A stretch of 49,987 nucleotides of DNA from Candidatus Neomicrothrix sp. UBA814 (lineage in GTDB: Bacteria; Actinomycetota; Acidimicrobiia; Acidimicrobiales; Poriferisodalaceae), in assembly GCA_002296525.1 (NCBI GenBank), contig DBIA01000026.1, positions 5,468-55,454 of the forward strand. The letters are read 5' to 3'. Every line of letters starts with the position of its first letter. Position 1 is the stretch's first letter. The position numbers were made by a program, and so were the translations under genes. Positions 8,061 through 16,942 of this stretch are shown here, piece by piece. Below the pieces are notes generated by a model. The model was not told the DNA's origin, did not search any database, and was given only the letters and a program-made list of their open reading frames with translations.

Positions 8061-8894
8061 ATGTTGCTCTTACCTGGAACTGATCACGAAGTTTGTGCAC
8101 TACATGATTTCGGTGGCGATGGCCCACCGGTGCTTCTGACTCACGGGAATGGCCTCAACGCGGGCATGTGGGCGACGGTCATTCCCACCCTGCGACAACA
8201 CCGGCAATGCTTTGGTCTCGATTTTCGCGGTCACGGCGCTTCCCGCATTGTTGCGCCACCATTGGATGTTGACCGAGCACGCTTGGTAGAGGAGGTACTC
8301 AATGCCGTGGCTGCCATCGACAGCGGGCCAATTGATGCGGTGGGCCACTCCCTGGGCGGAGCGACGCTATTGCGCACCGAACTCGAGAACCCTGGCACCT
8401 TTCGAAGGCTCTGGCTGTTTGAGCCGGTGATGGTACCTGACGGTCATTTACGACCCAACGACGACCATCCGCTGGTGATCGCTGCTCGACGACGCCGTAC
8501 CGAATTTCCTTCGCTAGAGGCGTTCACTGAGCGCCTGCTGGGTAAACCCCCGTTCTCAAACTGCGAGGAAGAAGCCGTTCGGGCCTATGCCGAGCTTGGC
8601 ACTTACGAAAGCAGCGCTGGTGTGTGTCTGAGCTGTTCAGGGGATACCGAAGCCCGAATTTTTGGATCAGGGACCACGACTGACTTCAAGCAGCTTAGAT
8701 CGATCAGCAGCCCAACTATTATCGCCCGAGGTGAAGCTGTGGCTAATGGAAATGAGCTTCCACCCGAGATGGCAGCCCCAATAGCATCGCATCTTGGAAA
8801 TGGTCAACTCTTACCAATGGAGGGCCTTACTCACTTCGGGCCGATGGAGGACGGAGCCACGATCGGTCAAGCCATACTGCAACACTTGTTGTAA
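8061..8894 (+). CDS. Alpha/beta hydrolase (Ser-type)
   Basis: Hydrolase of 277 residues with the standard triad: GHSLGG with Ser97, an Asp in the following strand region, and LTHFGPME supplying His at ~258. THGNGLNAGMW near residue 28 is the HGN/HGxP-type oxyanion motif and CFGLDFRGHGAS the strand-4 motif. This is the lipase/esterase/C-C hydrolase branch; the substrate is unknown. A GTG at 8058 directly before the ATG is an alternative start. The end is three bases from the convergent amidohydrolase stop at 8898. It is transcribed away from the hydrolase-SDR-LLM operon, with which it shares a 35-base divergent control region. Confidence 0.85.
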   Translation: MLLLPGTDHEVCALHDFGGDGPPVLLTHGNGLNAGMWATVIPTLRQHRQCFGLDFRGHGASRIVAPPLDVDRARLVEEVLNAVAAIDSGPIDAVGHSLGGATLLRTELENPGTFRRLWLFEPVMVPDGHLRPNDDHPLVIAARRRRTEFPSLEAFTERLLGKPPFSNCEEEAVRAYAELGTYESSAGVCLSCSGDTEARIFGSGTTTDFKQLRSISSPTIIARGEAVANGNELPPEMAAPIASHLGNGQLLPMEGLTHFGPMEDGATIGQAILQHLL

Positions 8895-8897
8895 CAG

Positions 8898-10040
8898 TTA
8901 GGCCACTGCCGGAAGAGAGTCAGGGTCTATCTCGTAGAGGTCAAGGACGTTTCCCCACACCATCGCCTCTCTTTCGTCGTCTGGAACATCAGCTAAAATG
9001 TCGTCCAGAATTGGCCGAGAGTTAGGCCAAATCGAATCATGGTGCGGATAGTCGTTGCCCCAAAGAAGGTTGCTGACTCCAATCGCGTGCCGGGTTGCTA
9101 TGCCTTCTTGATCATCCTCGAAAGTCACCCAGAAGTTCCGGTCGAAATACTCCGATGGCTTCATAGTTAAGCCATCCGCTAACTCCCAAGGGGTTCGGTA
9201 CGCTGCGTGATCCAAACGTTGCAGCGTATGAGCAACCCACCCAGTTTCGTATTCACTGATTACAAACTTAAGTTCCGGAAAGCGTTCCACCACACCGCCA
9301 CAAATGATGTCAATCATGGTGTTCACAGCTGTCGTGTGCGCAAGCGTGTAACCCTTAAGGTTTCCACCTGGGGTCCCCCAATGTTTTGGGAGTCCTCCAT
9401 CTAAGGTTTGACCCGTAAAAATATGCATTGTGAGTGGGACGCCATACTCCTGAGCCCGAGCCCAAAATGGGTCGAATGCTGGATCGCTGTAGGGAAGCGA
9501 GGGATCCACATGGGCGGGAATAGCGAAGCCTCTTACGCCCAGTGCAGCAGATCGGTCAATTTCAACCAATGCGCGATCAACATCTGGCAGCGGCAAACAC
9601 CCAACTCCTATCAAACGATTTCGATCGACCGAGCAATAGTCCAGAACCCAGTCATTGTGTTGACGAAAGGCCATATCTCGCACTTCCGGGTCGGGAATCG
9701 CGAAGGTGAACATGCTCAGGCTCGGATACATAACTTCGCCCACAATTCCGTCTGTGGTCTGCTCCTCCAAGCGAGCTACAGGGTCCATGACACCAGGGTT
9801 AAATCCTTCATAACCCATAGCGATTCGTTCATGAGTGGCCGGATCATCAAGTCGCGCTCCAGCGATACCCAGTCGGCCAACCGGCAGGGTTTGCATCCCT
9901 CCGGGAAGGACCAGCCAAGTTCCCGGTTTCCCCTGGTAGTCCTTTTCGATGAACGGCGCCCGATCACCAAATTTGTCAGTTAAGCCATCGTAGATTTCGG
10001 CAGCCTCAACGACATGGGAGTCGCAAGAAAAGTAGCGCAT
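8898..10040 (-). CDS. Metal-dependent amidohydrolase (amidohydrolase_2 / ACMSD-like)
   Basis: TIM-barrel amidohydrolase-2 family protein, 380 residues, cytoplasmic. CDSHVVE at residues 6-12 is the first-strand motif (this family often has xDxHxxE), PLTMHIFTG in the middle gives a metal-ligand His, VISEYETGWVAH is the long-helix region, and LLWGNDYPHHDSIWP near the C-terminus carries the conserved Asp. Relatives are non-oxidative decarboxylases and C-C or C-N hydrolases (ACMSD, 4-hydroxybenzoate-type decarboxylases, and many uncharacterised actinobacterial proteins). In terrestrial and marine actinobacteria, such genes sit beside acyl-CoA and LLM genes, as here. A good AAGGGGAA ribosome site lies just before ATG. 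It lies downstream of ribH on the same strand with a structured 116-base gap. Confidence 0.83.
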   Translation of the reverse strand: MRYFSCDSHVVEAAEIYDGLTDKFGDRAPFIEKDYQGKPGTWLVLPGGMQTLPVGRLGIAGARLDDPATHERIAMGYEGFNPGVMDPVARLEEQTTDGIVGEVMYPSLSMFTFAIPDPEVRDMAFRQHNDWVLDYCSVDRNRLIGVGCLPLPDVDRALVEIDRSAALGVRGFAIPAHVDPSLPYSDPAFDPFWARAQEYGVPLTMHIFTGQTLDGGLPKHWGTPGGNLKGYTLAHTTAVNTMIDIICGGVVERFPELKFVISEYETGWVAHTLQRLDHAAYRTPWELADGLTMKPSEYFDRNFWVTFEDDQEGIATRHAIGVSNLLWGNDYPHHDSIWPNSRPILDDILADVPDDEREAMVWGNVLDLYEIDPDSLPAVA

Positions 10041-10096
10041 AAATTCCCCTTTTAAACCGTCCAGATATCAGCACTCACTATCTCAAACCGTAGCAG

Positions 10097-10140
10097 GACC
10101 GCAGGGCTGACTTCTCGGAGCTCTCCGAACTCTTGCGGTC
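10097..10140 (-). terminator. Compound stem-loop between ribH and the amidohydrolase gene
   Basis: Outer arms GACCGCA (10097-10103) and TGCGGTC (10134-10140) pair perfectly, and an inner stem TCGGA/TCCGA (10115-10119, 10124-10128) closes a 4-base loop. G-U pairs extend the outer stem. It lies 17 bases after the ribH stop in transcription direction. No T-run follows, so it may terminate transcription weakly, protect the ribH mRNA end or be a regulatory structure. Confidence 0.5.
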
Positions 10141-10156
10141 AGAACACCGCTCTGGC

Positions 10157-10636
10157 TCAACGCCAATCTTTGACGAGTCGCGCCATCTCAATAGCAGCCA
10201 AAGCAGCTTCCTCACCAACGTTGTGTGATCCCGAGCCCTGAGAACGCTCAGTCGCCTGCTCAATGGATTCGACAGTCAACACCCCAAAAGTAATTGGGAC
10301 TCCAGTTTGAAGCTGCGCCTGTTGGATTCCAGATGCACAGCCTTCGGAAACAATCTCGTAGTGGGTCGTTTCTCCCCGAATCACCGCGCCAATAGCGACC
10401 ACTGCGTCTACATCGTCCGAGGAAGCCACTGCCTGACATGCCATCGGCAGCTCAAAGCAGCCAGGAACCGCAATCGGACCGACGGCCTTAGCGCCGAAGG
10501 CCTGTAAACCCCGTAGAGCTCCTTCCAGCAACCGGTCAACGATCGGCGTGTTCCATCGCGCATGAATAATCGCTATTCGAAGCCCGCCGCCATCTAATCC
10601 CTCAGATGCTGAAGCGCGATTCTCACCAGAAGCCAT
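10157..10636 (-). CDS. ribH: 6,7-dimethyl-8-ribityllumazine synthase
   Basis: Penultimate enzyme of riboflavin synthesis, joining 5-amino-6-ribitylaminouracil with 3,4-dihydroxy-2-butanone 4-phosphate; 159 residues, normal size. HARWNTPIVDRLLEGA (25-40) contains the aromatic residue that stacks on the uracil ring, GAVIRGETTHYEIVSE (83-98) contains the catalytic His92, and SHNVGEEAA (137-145) is the phosphate/subunit-contact region. The first ~15 residues are unconserved. No other rib gene is adjacent, which is unusual since ribH is often in a rib operon. Its ATG follows TAGAGT by seven bases with no ribosome site, so it may be leaderless, sharing a 57-base control region with the divergent acyl-CoA dehydrogenase. 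Many flavoenzymes lie in this window, but the link is only suggestive. Confidence 0.95.
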   Translation of the reverse strand: MASGENRASASEGLDGGGLRIAIIHARWNTPIVDRLLEGALRGLQAFGAKAVGPIAVPGCFELPMACQAVASSDDVDAVVAIGAVIRGETTHYEIVSEGCASGIQQAQLQTGVPITFGVLTVESIEQATERSQGSGSHNVGEEAALAAIEMARLVKDWR

Positions 10637-10643
10637 ACATCAA

Positions 10644-10649
10644 ACTCTA
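10644..10649 (-). promoter_or_regulatory. -10 element (TAGAGT) for leaderless ribH start
   Basis: On the minus strand TAGAGT is followed by seven bases and then the ribH ATG. This is the spacing expected if the transcript begins at or next to the start codon. No Shine-Dalgarno sequence is present. Confidence 0.45.
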
Positions 10650-10681
10650 GAGAACGCCGGCACGTGTTGCTATCAACGACG

Positions 10682-10687
10682 TATCGT
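10682..10687 (+). promoter_or_regulatory. -10 element (TATCGT) for leaderless acyl-CoA dehydrogenase start
   Basis: TATCGT is followed by exactly six bases and then GTG 10694. No -35 box or ribosome site is recognisable. The geometry supports GTG 10694 as the real start rather than GTG 10664. Confidence 0.45.
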
Positions 10688-10693
10688 CTTCAT

Positions 10694-11836
10694 GTGATCC
10701 TCAGCCCTGAACACAATCAAATTCGCGAAGTCGCTCGCGCTTTCGCATCTAGCGAAATCGCACCCAACGTCAGAGAGTGGGAAGCGCAAGGCGGAGCGCC
10801 AAAAGCTTTGTACCAAGCTATGGCGAAAGTCGGTCTACTCGGCATGACCATTGATCCCAAGTACGGCGGCTCGGGGTTGGATTTTGTGTCCTATGCACTC
10901 GCAATGGAAGAAATTGCTGCAGTTGACGGCGGCATCAGCAACATGATGTCAGCTAACAACTCGCCAGTCGCCATCGGAATAGCAACGCATGGCACAGATA
11001 AGCAAAAGGATCGATTCTTACCGCGTTTGTGCGCAGGAGAGTGGCTTGGTTCCTTTCACTTAACCGAACCGCACACCGGATCTGATGCTTCCTCAATTAC
11101 CACTCGAGCTGTTAAGGACGGTAACGAGTACGTCCTCAACGGACACAAGGCCTTCATCACAGCGGGATCAACCTCGGACATAGCGATGATTGTCGCCGTA
11201 ACAGGCCCACAAGCAGACAGCCCCGAAATCAGCGTCTTTGTGACGCCGACTGACAATCCCGGCTACCAAGTAATTAACACCGAACGAAAACTAGGACACA
11301 GGACTAACGATCTATGCCAGGTCCGCTTTGATTCGATGCGTGTCCCTGCCACAGACCTTTTAGGAGATGAAGGCCGCGGGCTCTCAATTGCTCTCGGGGG
11401 CCTTTCCTTGGGTCGGATAGCGACAGCCGCTCAGGCAGTTGGTGGGGCTCGTCAGGCCCTACAGCTTTCAAAGGATTACGCTTCTCAGCGCGAAACCTTT
11501 GGTAAGCCCATAATTGGACACCAAAGCGTCGCTTTCACTCTTGCTGAAATGGCTACCGAGGTTGAGGCCGCTCGCCACATGTACTTACATGCCGCATCTC
11601 TGCATGATGCAGGCAAGGATTCAGCAACCGCAGCATCAATGGCGAAACTATTTGCTTCTGAAATGGCGGAACGCGTTGCATCGAAAGCGATTCAAGTGCA
11701 CGGAGGGGCCGGTTTTCTTGAAGACCACCTCGTCGAAAAAATCTACCGTGACGTTCGCGTCTACCAGATTTATGAAGGAACCTCCGAAGTCCAAAAAATC
11801 GTTATCTCCCGTAACCTGGACTCACTCGAATTGTGA
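10694..11836 (+). CDS. Acyl-CoA dehydrogenase (short/medium-chain type)
   Basis: FAD enzyme of 380 residues that introduces the alpha,beta double bond into acyl-CoAs. The N-terminal helical domain runs to ~115, FHLTEPHTGSDASS is the FAD/substrate strand, KAFITAGSTSD follows, and the C-terminal helical domain contains YASQRETFGKPI, IQVHGGAGFLEDH and IYEGTSEVQKI. Glu361 in YEGTSE is the catalytic base at the MCAD/SCAD position. GTG 10694 starts the family-typical SPEHNQIREVARAFA; GTG 10664 is in frame but adds unconserved residues. It ends 28 bases before the HyuAB fusion and probably belongs to the same functional group with the two CoA-transferases, although HyuAB seems to have its own promoter. 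Confidence 0.92.
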   Translation: MILSPEHNQIREVARAFASSEIAPNVREWEAQGGAPKALYQAMAKVGLLGMTIDPKYGGSGLDFVSYALAMEEIAAVDGGISNMMSANNSPVAIGIATHGTDKQKDRFLPRLCAGEWLGSFHLTEPHTGSDASSITTRAVKDGNEYVLNGHKAFITAGSTSDIAMIVAVTGPQADSPEISVFVTPTDNPGYQVINTERKLGHRTNDLCQVRFDSMRVPATDLLGDEGRGLSIALGGLSLGRIATAAQAVGGARQALQLSKDYASQRETFGKPIIGHQSVAFTLAEMATEVEAARHMYLHAASLHDAGKDSATAASMAKLFASEMAERVASKAIQVHGGAGFLEDHLVEKIYRDVRVYQIYEGTSEVQKIVISRNLDSLEL

Positions 11837-11858
11837 GAGCTCAACAGTGCTCTAGGCT
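11831..11858 (+). promoter_or_regulatory. Promoter for the HyuAB fusion gene
   Basis: TTGTGA (11831-11836) and TAGGCT (11853-11858) are separated by 16 bases, and six bases separate TAGGCT from ATG 11865. The -35 overlaps the stop codon of the upstream acyl-CoA dehydrogenase. This predicts a leaderless HyuAB transcript. No ribosome site is seen in the 28-base gap. Confidence 0.5.
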
Positions 11859-11864
11859 CTCGAT

Positions 11865-14800
11865 ATGACACTGATTCGTGTTGCAGCGGACATCGGGGGC
11901 ACATTTACCGACATAGCCCTTGAGACACCCACTGGTCTGCACACCAGCAAAGTCCTAACCACAGCACAAGAACCTGCTACCGGAGTCCTGCGCGGGATCG
12001 AGGAAGTTCTCAACGAGGCAGGAATCAACGCAAGCGATATCGATGTTTTCATCCATGGCACGACGTTGGCTACTAATGCGTTAATTGAGCGTCGAGGAGC
12101 GATAACGGCTCTACTCACCACAGAGGGCTTGCGCGACTCGGTCGAAATGGCTCACGAGAACAGATTCGAGCAATACGACCTCGCCATGACACGTCCAGAA
12201 CCACTCGTTCCTCGCGACTTGCGCTTCGGCATACCCGAGAGACTCGATTCAAATGGGCGCGTCCTCAAAGAGCTGGATACCAACGCGTTAGAAACTGCTG
12301 TCCAAGCAATGAAGGAGCAGAACGTCGAAAGCGTCGCCATAGGATTTCTACATAGTTACGCAAACAACAGCCACGAGCGACAGGCCGCAAAGGTTGTCCA
12401 AGAACTCTGGCCTGAGGTATCCGTAACACTCTCTAGCGAAGTTTGTCCCGAAATTAGAGAATACGAACGCTTCTCCACCGCATGTGCAAACGCTTACATC
12501 CAGCCCCTAGTTAGGAGATACCTTCAGGATCTGGAATCTCGTCGGCGCGCACTATCGATGACATGCCCAATGCTCCTGATGCAGTCCGGTGGAGGGCTCG
12601 GAACCCTAGACGATGCCCTGCGATTTCCAGTCCGCCTAGTCGAAAGCGGTCCCGCTGGTGGCGCCCTTTTATCGGCAGAGTTGGCTCGCTCCTTCCAGTT
12701 GGAGAAAGCCCTCAGCTTCGACATGGGTGGCACCACCGCAAAACTCTGCATTATCAACGATGGTTACCCCAGAACATCCCGCGAGTTCGAAGTAGGGCGC
12801 GAATACCGGTTCCTGGCGGGTAGCGGCCTCCCTTTGCGTTTGCCGGTTATCGAAATGGTCGAAATCGGGGCCGGAGGGTCCTCGATCGCACAGCTCGATG
12901 CGCTTGGTCGAATCGCTGTTGGCCCAACTAGCGCCGGCAGCGAACCCGGCCCCGCCTGCTACGGAAGAGGCGGTGATGCCCCGACAGTGACTGATGCCGA
13001 TGTTGCTTTAGGTCGGATCCTTGCGGACGGTTTTGGTAGATCCGAATTGGAGTTCTCAAAAAAAGCGGCAGTCCACGCGATTAATGACGCGATGCTGAGC
13101 ACTGAAACGCAAGACCCCATTCTGGCAGCTCTCGGAATTGTTGAAACAGTTGACGAGAACATGGCTAGCGCTGGTCGAGTACACGCCATCGAACAAGGCT
13201 GCGATATCACCGATGGTACGTTGATCGCTTTCGGTGGAGCCGCTCCTCTCCACGCAGCCCGTGTCGCTGAAAAGCTGGGGATCTCGGACGTGATAGTGCC
13301 CAATGGAGCAGGCGTTGGTTCAGCTATTGGGTTCTTGCACGCTCCGGCATCACACGAGAACGTTCGCACCCGATACCTCCATCTCGACTCCCTCAACGTT
13401 GATGAGCTAGCAACCATGCTTGAGGAAATGCTGGAAGAGTCCCAGGAAATCGTCCGACGAGCGGCACCTCATGAAGGTTTGCTCCGAAGCGCCAAGGCCT
13501 TTATGCGGTACGCAGGTCAAGGTCACGAGATAACCGTTGATTTGGACCTTGACGAAATCCTCTGTGACCCACGCCCCGATGCCGCTCATTTACAAAAGGT
13601 TTTAGAGGAGGCATTCGTCGAAGAATATCGTCGCCTCTACGGACGTGAGATTACCGGATTGGGGGTAGAGACTCTGAGCTGGGTAGCAACAGTGAGCTCT
13701 CCGACGGAGGCATCCACTTTCGAAGCGTCAGAGCCCCCAGAACATAGAGTTGACGGAACCCTAACTACCCTCGCCGCCGACAACACCACAGGTGAAATGA
13801 CGACGACGGCTGTTGTAGCGCGAAGTGAGTTAAATAATGGCTATGTGGTCGGCCCTGCATTAGTTACCGAAAACCAAACCACAACTTTTGTCCCGGCGTC
13901 ATACAAGGCTTGGCTATCCGCAAGTGGTCATCTTCGAATGCAGGGAGAAGACACCAACACAGACAGATCGCCAGACGAAACCTCAGCAGGCTTAAGGTCG
14001 CTACATCGAGACATCATGTGGAATCGATTAATCGCGGTCGTTCAAGAGCAAGCTACAACTCTCGTTCGTTCAGCCTTTTCTACCTCCACCCGCGAAGCAG
14101 GTGATCTTTCTGCAGGCGTCTTTGATCCACAGGGCAGGATGTTGGCCCAATCAGTTACGGGCACGCCAGGACACGTCAACTCAATGGCGGCCTCAGTTAG
14201 CCATTTCTTAGACGAATTCCCGGTTCAAACGATGCGCCCTGGAGACATTTATCTCACCAACGATCCCTGGAAAGGCACAGGCCACCTGTTTGACGTCGTC
14301 GTTGTTACACCGGTATTTCGCGACAACCAGGTGATCGCACTCTTTGCTTGCACCAGTCACGTGGTTGATATCGGTGGAGTCGGATTTAGTTCTGCGTCGA
14401 GCGAGATCTTTCATGAGGGATTGCAGCTGCCAATTATGCGGTTCGCCACTAACGAAGTGTTCGATCCCAATGTTGTGAAGATCATCGAAGAAAATGTTCG
14501 AGATGGCGTCCAGGTCATGGGAGATATTTATTCGCTAGCTGCGTGCAATCGAGTGGGGGCTCTTCGTCTAACTGAAATGATGGAGGAGTACCAATTAACA
14601 GATCTTGATGATCTTGGGCAATACATAATTGAAACTTCTCGCTTTGCGATGCTCAAAGAAATCGGAAAGCTGCCCGAGGGCACCTGGAATGCCTCGATGC
14701 GGGTCGATGGAGTCGACGAGCCTTTGGATATCGTCGCTCAATTAGAAATTACCGCCGAGGGCATCAAGGTCAGTTTCGATGGAACAAGCCCTGTGCAACC

Positions 14801-15593
14801 CCACGGCATCAACGTTCCTATGTCCTACACCGATGCCTACACCTCTTTTGGGGTGCGTTGCATTGTCGGACCCAACATCCCTAACAACGCAGGATCTCTC
14901 GAAGTTGTTGCCGTTTCGGCCCCATCAGGATGCATCCTCAACGCGCCACGGCCCGCAGCCGTCAATATTCGCCACGTTATGGGCCAAATGCTGCCCGACG
15001 CCGTCTACGGCTGCCTCGCCCAAGTTATTCCAAACAAAGTTCCGGCAGAGGGCACAAGCTCTCTCTGGAACTTGTTAGCAAGTGGCAAGTGGGACGACCA
15101 CAGGGATAACAGCTTCATGATGATGAGCTTTAATTCTGGTGGAGCAGGCGCTCGACCTGGTCAAGACGGACTGTCGGCGACTGCCTTTCCCAGCGGAGTG
15201 CGCAATATGCCTGTAGAAATAAATGAAGTGGTTTCACCGCTTATCTTCTGGCGTAAGGAATTCCGACCCGATTCCGGAGGGGATGGGGAATTCCGCGGAG
15301 GGTTAGGACAAATAGTTGAGTTGGCTCATCGAAGCGGCGGAGAGTTCCTCTTCAGCGCAACCTACGAAAGGGTTCAACACCCTGCTCGAGGTCGCCACGG
15401 CGGAAGTGATGGGTTACCTGGACGGCTTTCTCTCGACGACGGGACTCCTGTTCCCGCCAAAGGCAACACGCTGGTGCCGGGCGGCAGACATCTGATTGTC
15501 GAATTCCCGGGGGGTGGCGGCCTCGGCGAGCCCGAGCGTCGAATGAAAGAAGCGCGGCTGCGTGATCGGAGATTAGGGTACGTAACGTCTTAG
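11865..15593 (+). CDS. Fused hydantoinase/oxoprolinase protein (HyuA-HyuB; 5-oxoprolinase family)
   Basis: ATP-dependent cyclic amide hydrolase or related enzyme, 1242 residues in one chain, as in eukaryotic-type 5-oxoprolinase (about 1290). ADIGGTFTDIALE at 8-20 is the HyuA N-terminal motif, FIHGTTLATNALIERRGA follows, SFDMGGTTAKL at ~285 is the second phosphate motif of the actin-like ATPase fold, and GGAAPLHAARVAEKLG the adenosine region. A HyuA C-terminal domain spans ~510-690. The HyuB half starts at ~715 (DIMWNRLIAVVQEQA) and includes TNDPWKGTGHLFDVVVVTPVF and RGGLGQIVEL. Family members hydrolyse 5-oxoproline, hydantoins or N-methylhydantoin, or carboxylate acetone/acetophenone, so substrate is open. 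Fourteen bases with a GGGGGG ribosome site separate it from the first CoA-transferase, implying a joint operon and perhaps use of CoA esters downstream of ring opening. Confidence 0.9.
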   Translation: MTLIRVAADIGGTFTDIALETPTGLHTSKVLTTAQEPATGVLRGIEEVLNEAGINASDIDVFIHGTTLATNALIERRGAITALLTTEGLRDSVEMAHENRFEQYDLAMTRPEPLVPRDLRFGIPERLDSNGRVLKELDTNALETAVQAMKEQNVESVAIGFLHSYANNSHERQAAKVVQELWPEVSVTLSSEVCPEIREYERFSTACANAYIQPLVRRYLQDLESRRRALSMTCPMLLMQSGGGLGTLDDALRFPVRLVESGPAGGALLSAELARSFQLEKALSFDMGGTTAKLCIINDGYPRTSREFEVGREYRFLAGSGLPLRLPVIEMVEIGAGGSSIAQLDALGRIAVGPTSAGSEPGPACYGRGGDAPTVTDADVALGRILADGFGRSELEFSKKAAVHAINDAMLSTETQDPILAALGIVETVDENMASAGRVHAIEQGCDITDGTLIAFGGAAPLHAARVAEKLGISDVIVPNGAGVGSAIGFLHAPASHENVRTRYLHLDSLNVDELATMLEEMLEESQEIVRRAAPHEGLLRSAKAFMRYAGQGHEITVDLDLDEILCDPRPDAAHLQKVLEEAFVEEYRRLYGREITGLGVETLSWVATVSSPTEASTFEASEPPEHRVDGTLTTLAADNTTGEMTTTAVVARSELNNGYVVGPALVTENQTTTFVPASYKAWLSASGHLRMQGEDTNTDRSPDETSAGLRSLHRDIMWNRLIAVVQEQATTLVRSAFSTSTREAGDLSAGVFDPQGRMLAQSVTGTPGHVNSMAASVSHFLDEFPVQTMRPGDIYLTNDPWKGTGHLFDVVVVTPVFRDNQVIALFACTSHVVDIGGVGFSSASSEIFHEGLQLPIMRFATNEVFDPNVVKIIEENVRDGVQVMGDIYSLAACNRVGALRLTEMMEEYQLTDLDDLGQYIIETSRFAMLKEIGKLPEGTWNASMRVDGVDEPLDIVAQLEITAEGIKVSFDGTSPVQPHGINVPMSYTDAYTSFGVRCIVGPNIPNNAGSLEVVAVSAPSGCILNAPRPAAVNIRHVMGQMLPDAVYGCLAQVIPNKVPAEGTSSLWNLLASGKWDDHRDNSFMMMSFNSGGAGARPGQDGLSATAFPSGVRNMPVEINEVVSPLIFWRKEFRPDSGGDGEFRGGLGQIVELAHRSGGEFLFSATYERVQHPARGRHGGSDGLPGRLSLDDGTPVPAKGNTLVPGGRHLIVEFPGGGGLGEPERRMKEARLRDRRLGYVTS

Positions 15594-15607
15594 GCCGGGG
15601 GGTCGGC

Positions 15608-16942
15608 GTGACAGCGTCCGAAAAGTATCTGCCACTGGATGGCATAAAGGTATTCGAGTTGGGGATAGCGATAGCGTCTCCGTTTTGCGGCAAATTGATG
15701 GCGCACTTCGGCGCGGATGTCATCAAAATCGAATCTCGCACTAGCCCCGATGTGGTTCGGTTACTTGGCTCAGCGTGGCTTAAAGACCGAGAGGACCTTG
15801 CGTCAATCGCTTCCGATACGAGCCCCTACGTTTCAGAAATGAACGCTTCGAAACGTAGCGTGGGCCTAGAACTTAAAACCGAACAAGGGAAAACGGCCGC
15901 TATGCAAATCCTCGCGCAATGCGACGTTTTCATAGCCAACTTTGGCGCCCGAGCCCTAGCCGACCTTGGCTTTGACTATGAGTCAGTTAAAGCCGTGAAA
16001 CCTGACATTGTCTACGTCCAATTGCCCGGTTTTGGAAGCAATCCAGATATGCCCTATTACCCATTCGTCGCCTGGGGCCCCAACCAAGCGCCGCTGGTAG
16101 GAATGGATGACTTCACGGGCCACAACGACGACCCACCGGCAGGCATCGCTACTGTCGCCCCGCCCGACTACATGTCAGCACTCCATGCTGCGATCGCTAC
16201 CCTCACCGGCCTCGAACAAAGGGACCTAACCGGCCAAGGGGTTCACGTAGACATCAGCCAATTCGAGACAACCTTGGCTCTTTTAGGCCCCTTCGTAATG
16301 GATTACGACCTAACCGGCACCGTTCCCAGTCGCATAGGCAATCGCTCTATGTGGGGAGCCCCACAGGGCGTTTACCCATGCTCCGGCTCAGAAAACTGGA
16401 TAGCCATCAGCGCCACAAAGAACGAAGACTGGGACGCATTGAAAGCGTTGGCTGGCAATGCCATCGATGACTCCTTTGATAACCCTGACCTCCGCGTAGA
16501 ACAACAGGATTTACTTGACAAACAAATTGCGGATTGGACCATAAATTACCAAGTCGATGATCTGGCTGATCGCCTTCAGACGGTTGGCGTTGCCGCACAC
16601 ACTGTTTCGCGAAATGAAGACCTTCTTCGCGACACGCATGTGATGAGCCGAGGCTGGTACCAAATCGCACCTTCAAAGCGCCTAGGTCGCGACGTCTTCA
16701 GCAACTGTCTTGTGCGGTTAGATCAGACCCCTGGGCGTTGGACCCATGCAGGTCCGTCAATGGGTCAGCACACTCGAGAAGTGCTAAAGAGCTACGCAGG
16801 GCTGAGCGACGCACAGATCGACGGGCTAATCAAGGTTGAAGCTGCCTTCGAATCCATTGATCCTGACACAACAACAAATCGGCCTTGGGACGACTGGATA
16901 CATATGCTCATTCCTGGAGTCGATGATGCGAGGGACCTCTAA
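15608..16942 (+). CDS. Class III CoA-transferase (CaiB/BaiF family), first paralog
   Basis: CoA-transferase of 444 residues. LDGIKVFELGIAIASPFCGKLMAHFGADVIKIE is the N-terminal nucleotide-type fold (residues ~9-41), NASKRSVGLELKTEQGK and CDVFIANF are family motifs, and GQGVHVDISQFETT marks the active-site strand. At the position of the aspartate that forms the aspartyl-CoA anhydride in formyl-CoA transferase, this protein has Glu220. GTG 15608 is chosen; it has a G-rich ribosome site at 15596-15601. The stop overlaps the ATG of the second paralog by one base (TAATG), so the two are translationally coupled and may form a heteromer, as BbsE/BbsF do in benzylsuccinate activation (established for that pair; inference here). 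The usual length for the family is 380-450. Confidence 0.9.
   Translation: MTASEKYLPLDGIKVFELGIAIASPFCGKLMAHFGADVIKIESRTSPDVVRLLGSAWLKDREDLASIASDTSPYVSEMNASKRSVGLELKTEQGKTAAMQILAQCDVFIANFGARALADLGFDYESVKAVKPDIVYVQLPGFGSNPDMPYYPFVAWGPNQAPLVGMDDFTGHNDDPPAGIATVAPPDYMSALHAAIATLTGLEQRDLTGQGVHVDISQFETTLALLGPFVMDYDLTGTVPSRIGNRSMWGAPQGVYPCSGSENWIAISATKNEDWDALKALAGNAIDDSFDNPDLRVEQQDLLDKQIADWTINYQVDDLADRLQTVGVAAHTVSRNEDLLRDTHVMSRGWYQIAPSKRLGRDVFSNCLVRLDQTPGRWTHAGPSMGQHTREVLKSYAGLSDAQIDGLIKVEAAFESIDPDTTTNRPWDDWIHMLIPGVDDARDL

Noticed and set aside
9408..9983. Long open frame on the plus strand opposite the amidohydrolase
   Set aside because: It lies wholly inside a well-conserved gene on the other strand, has no family motifs, and no ribosome site; a shadow frame.
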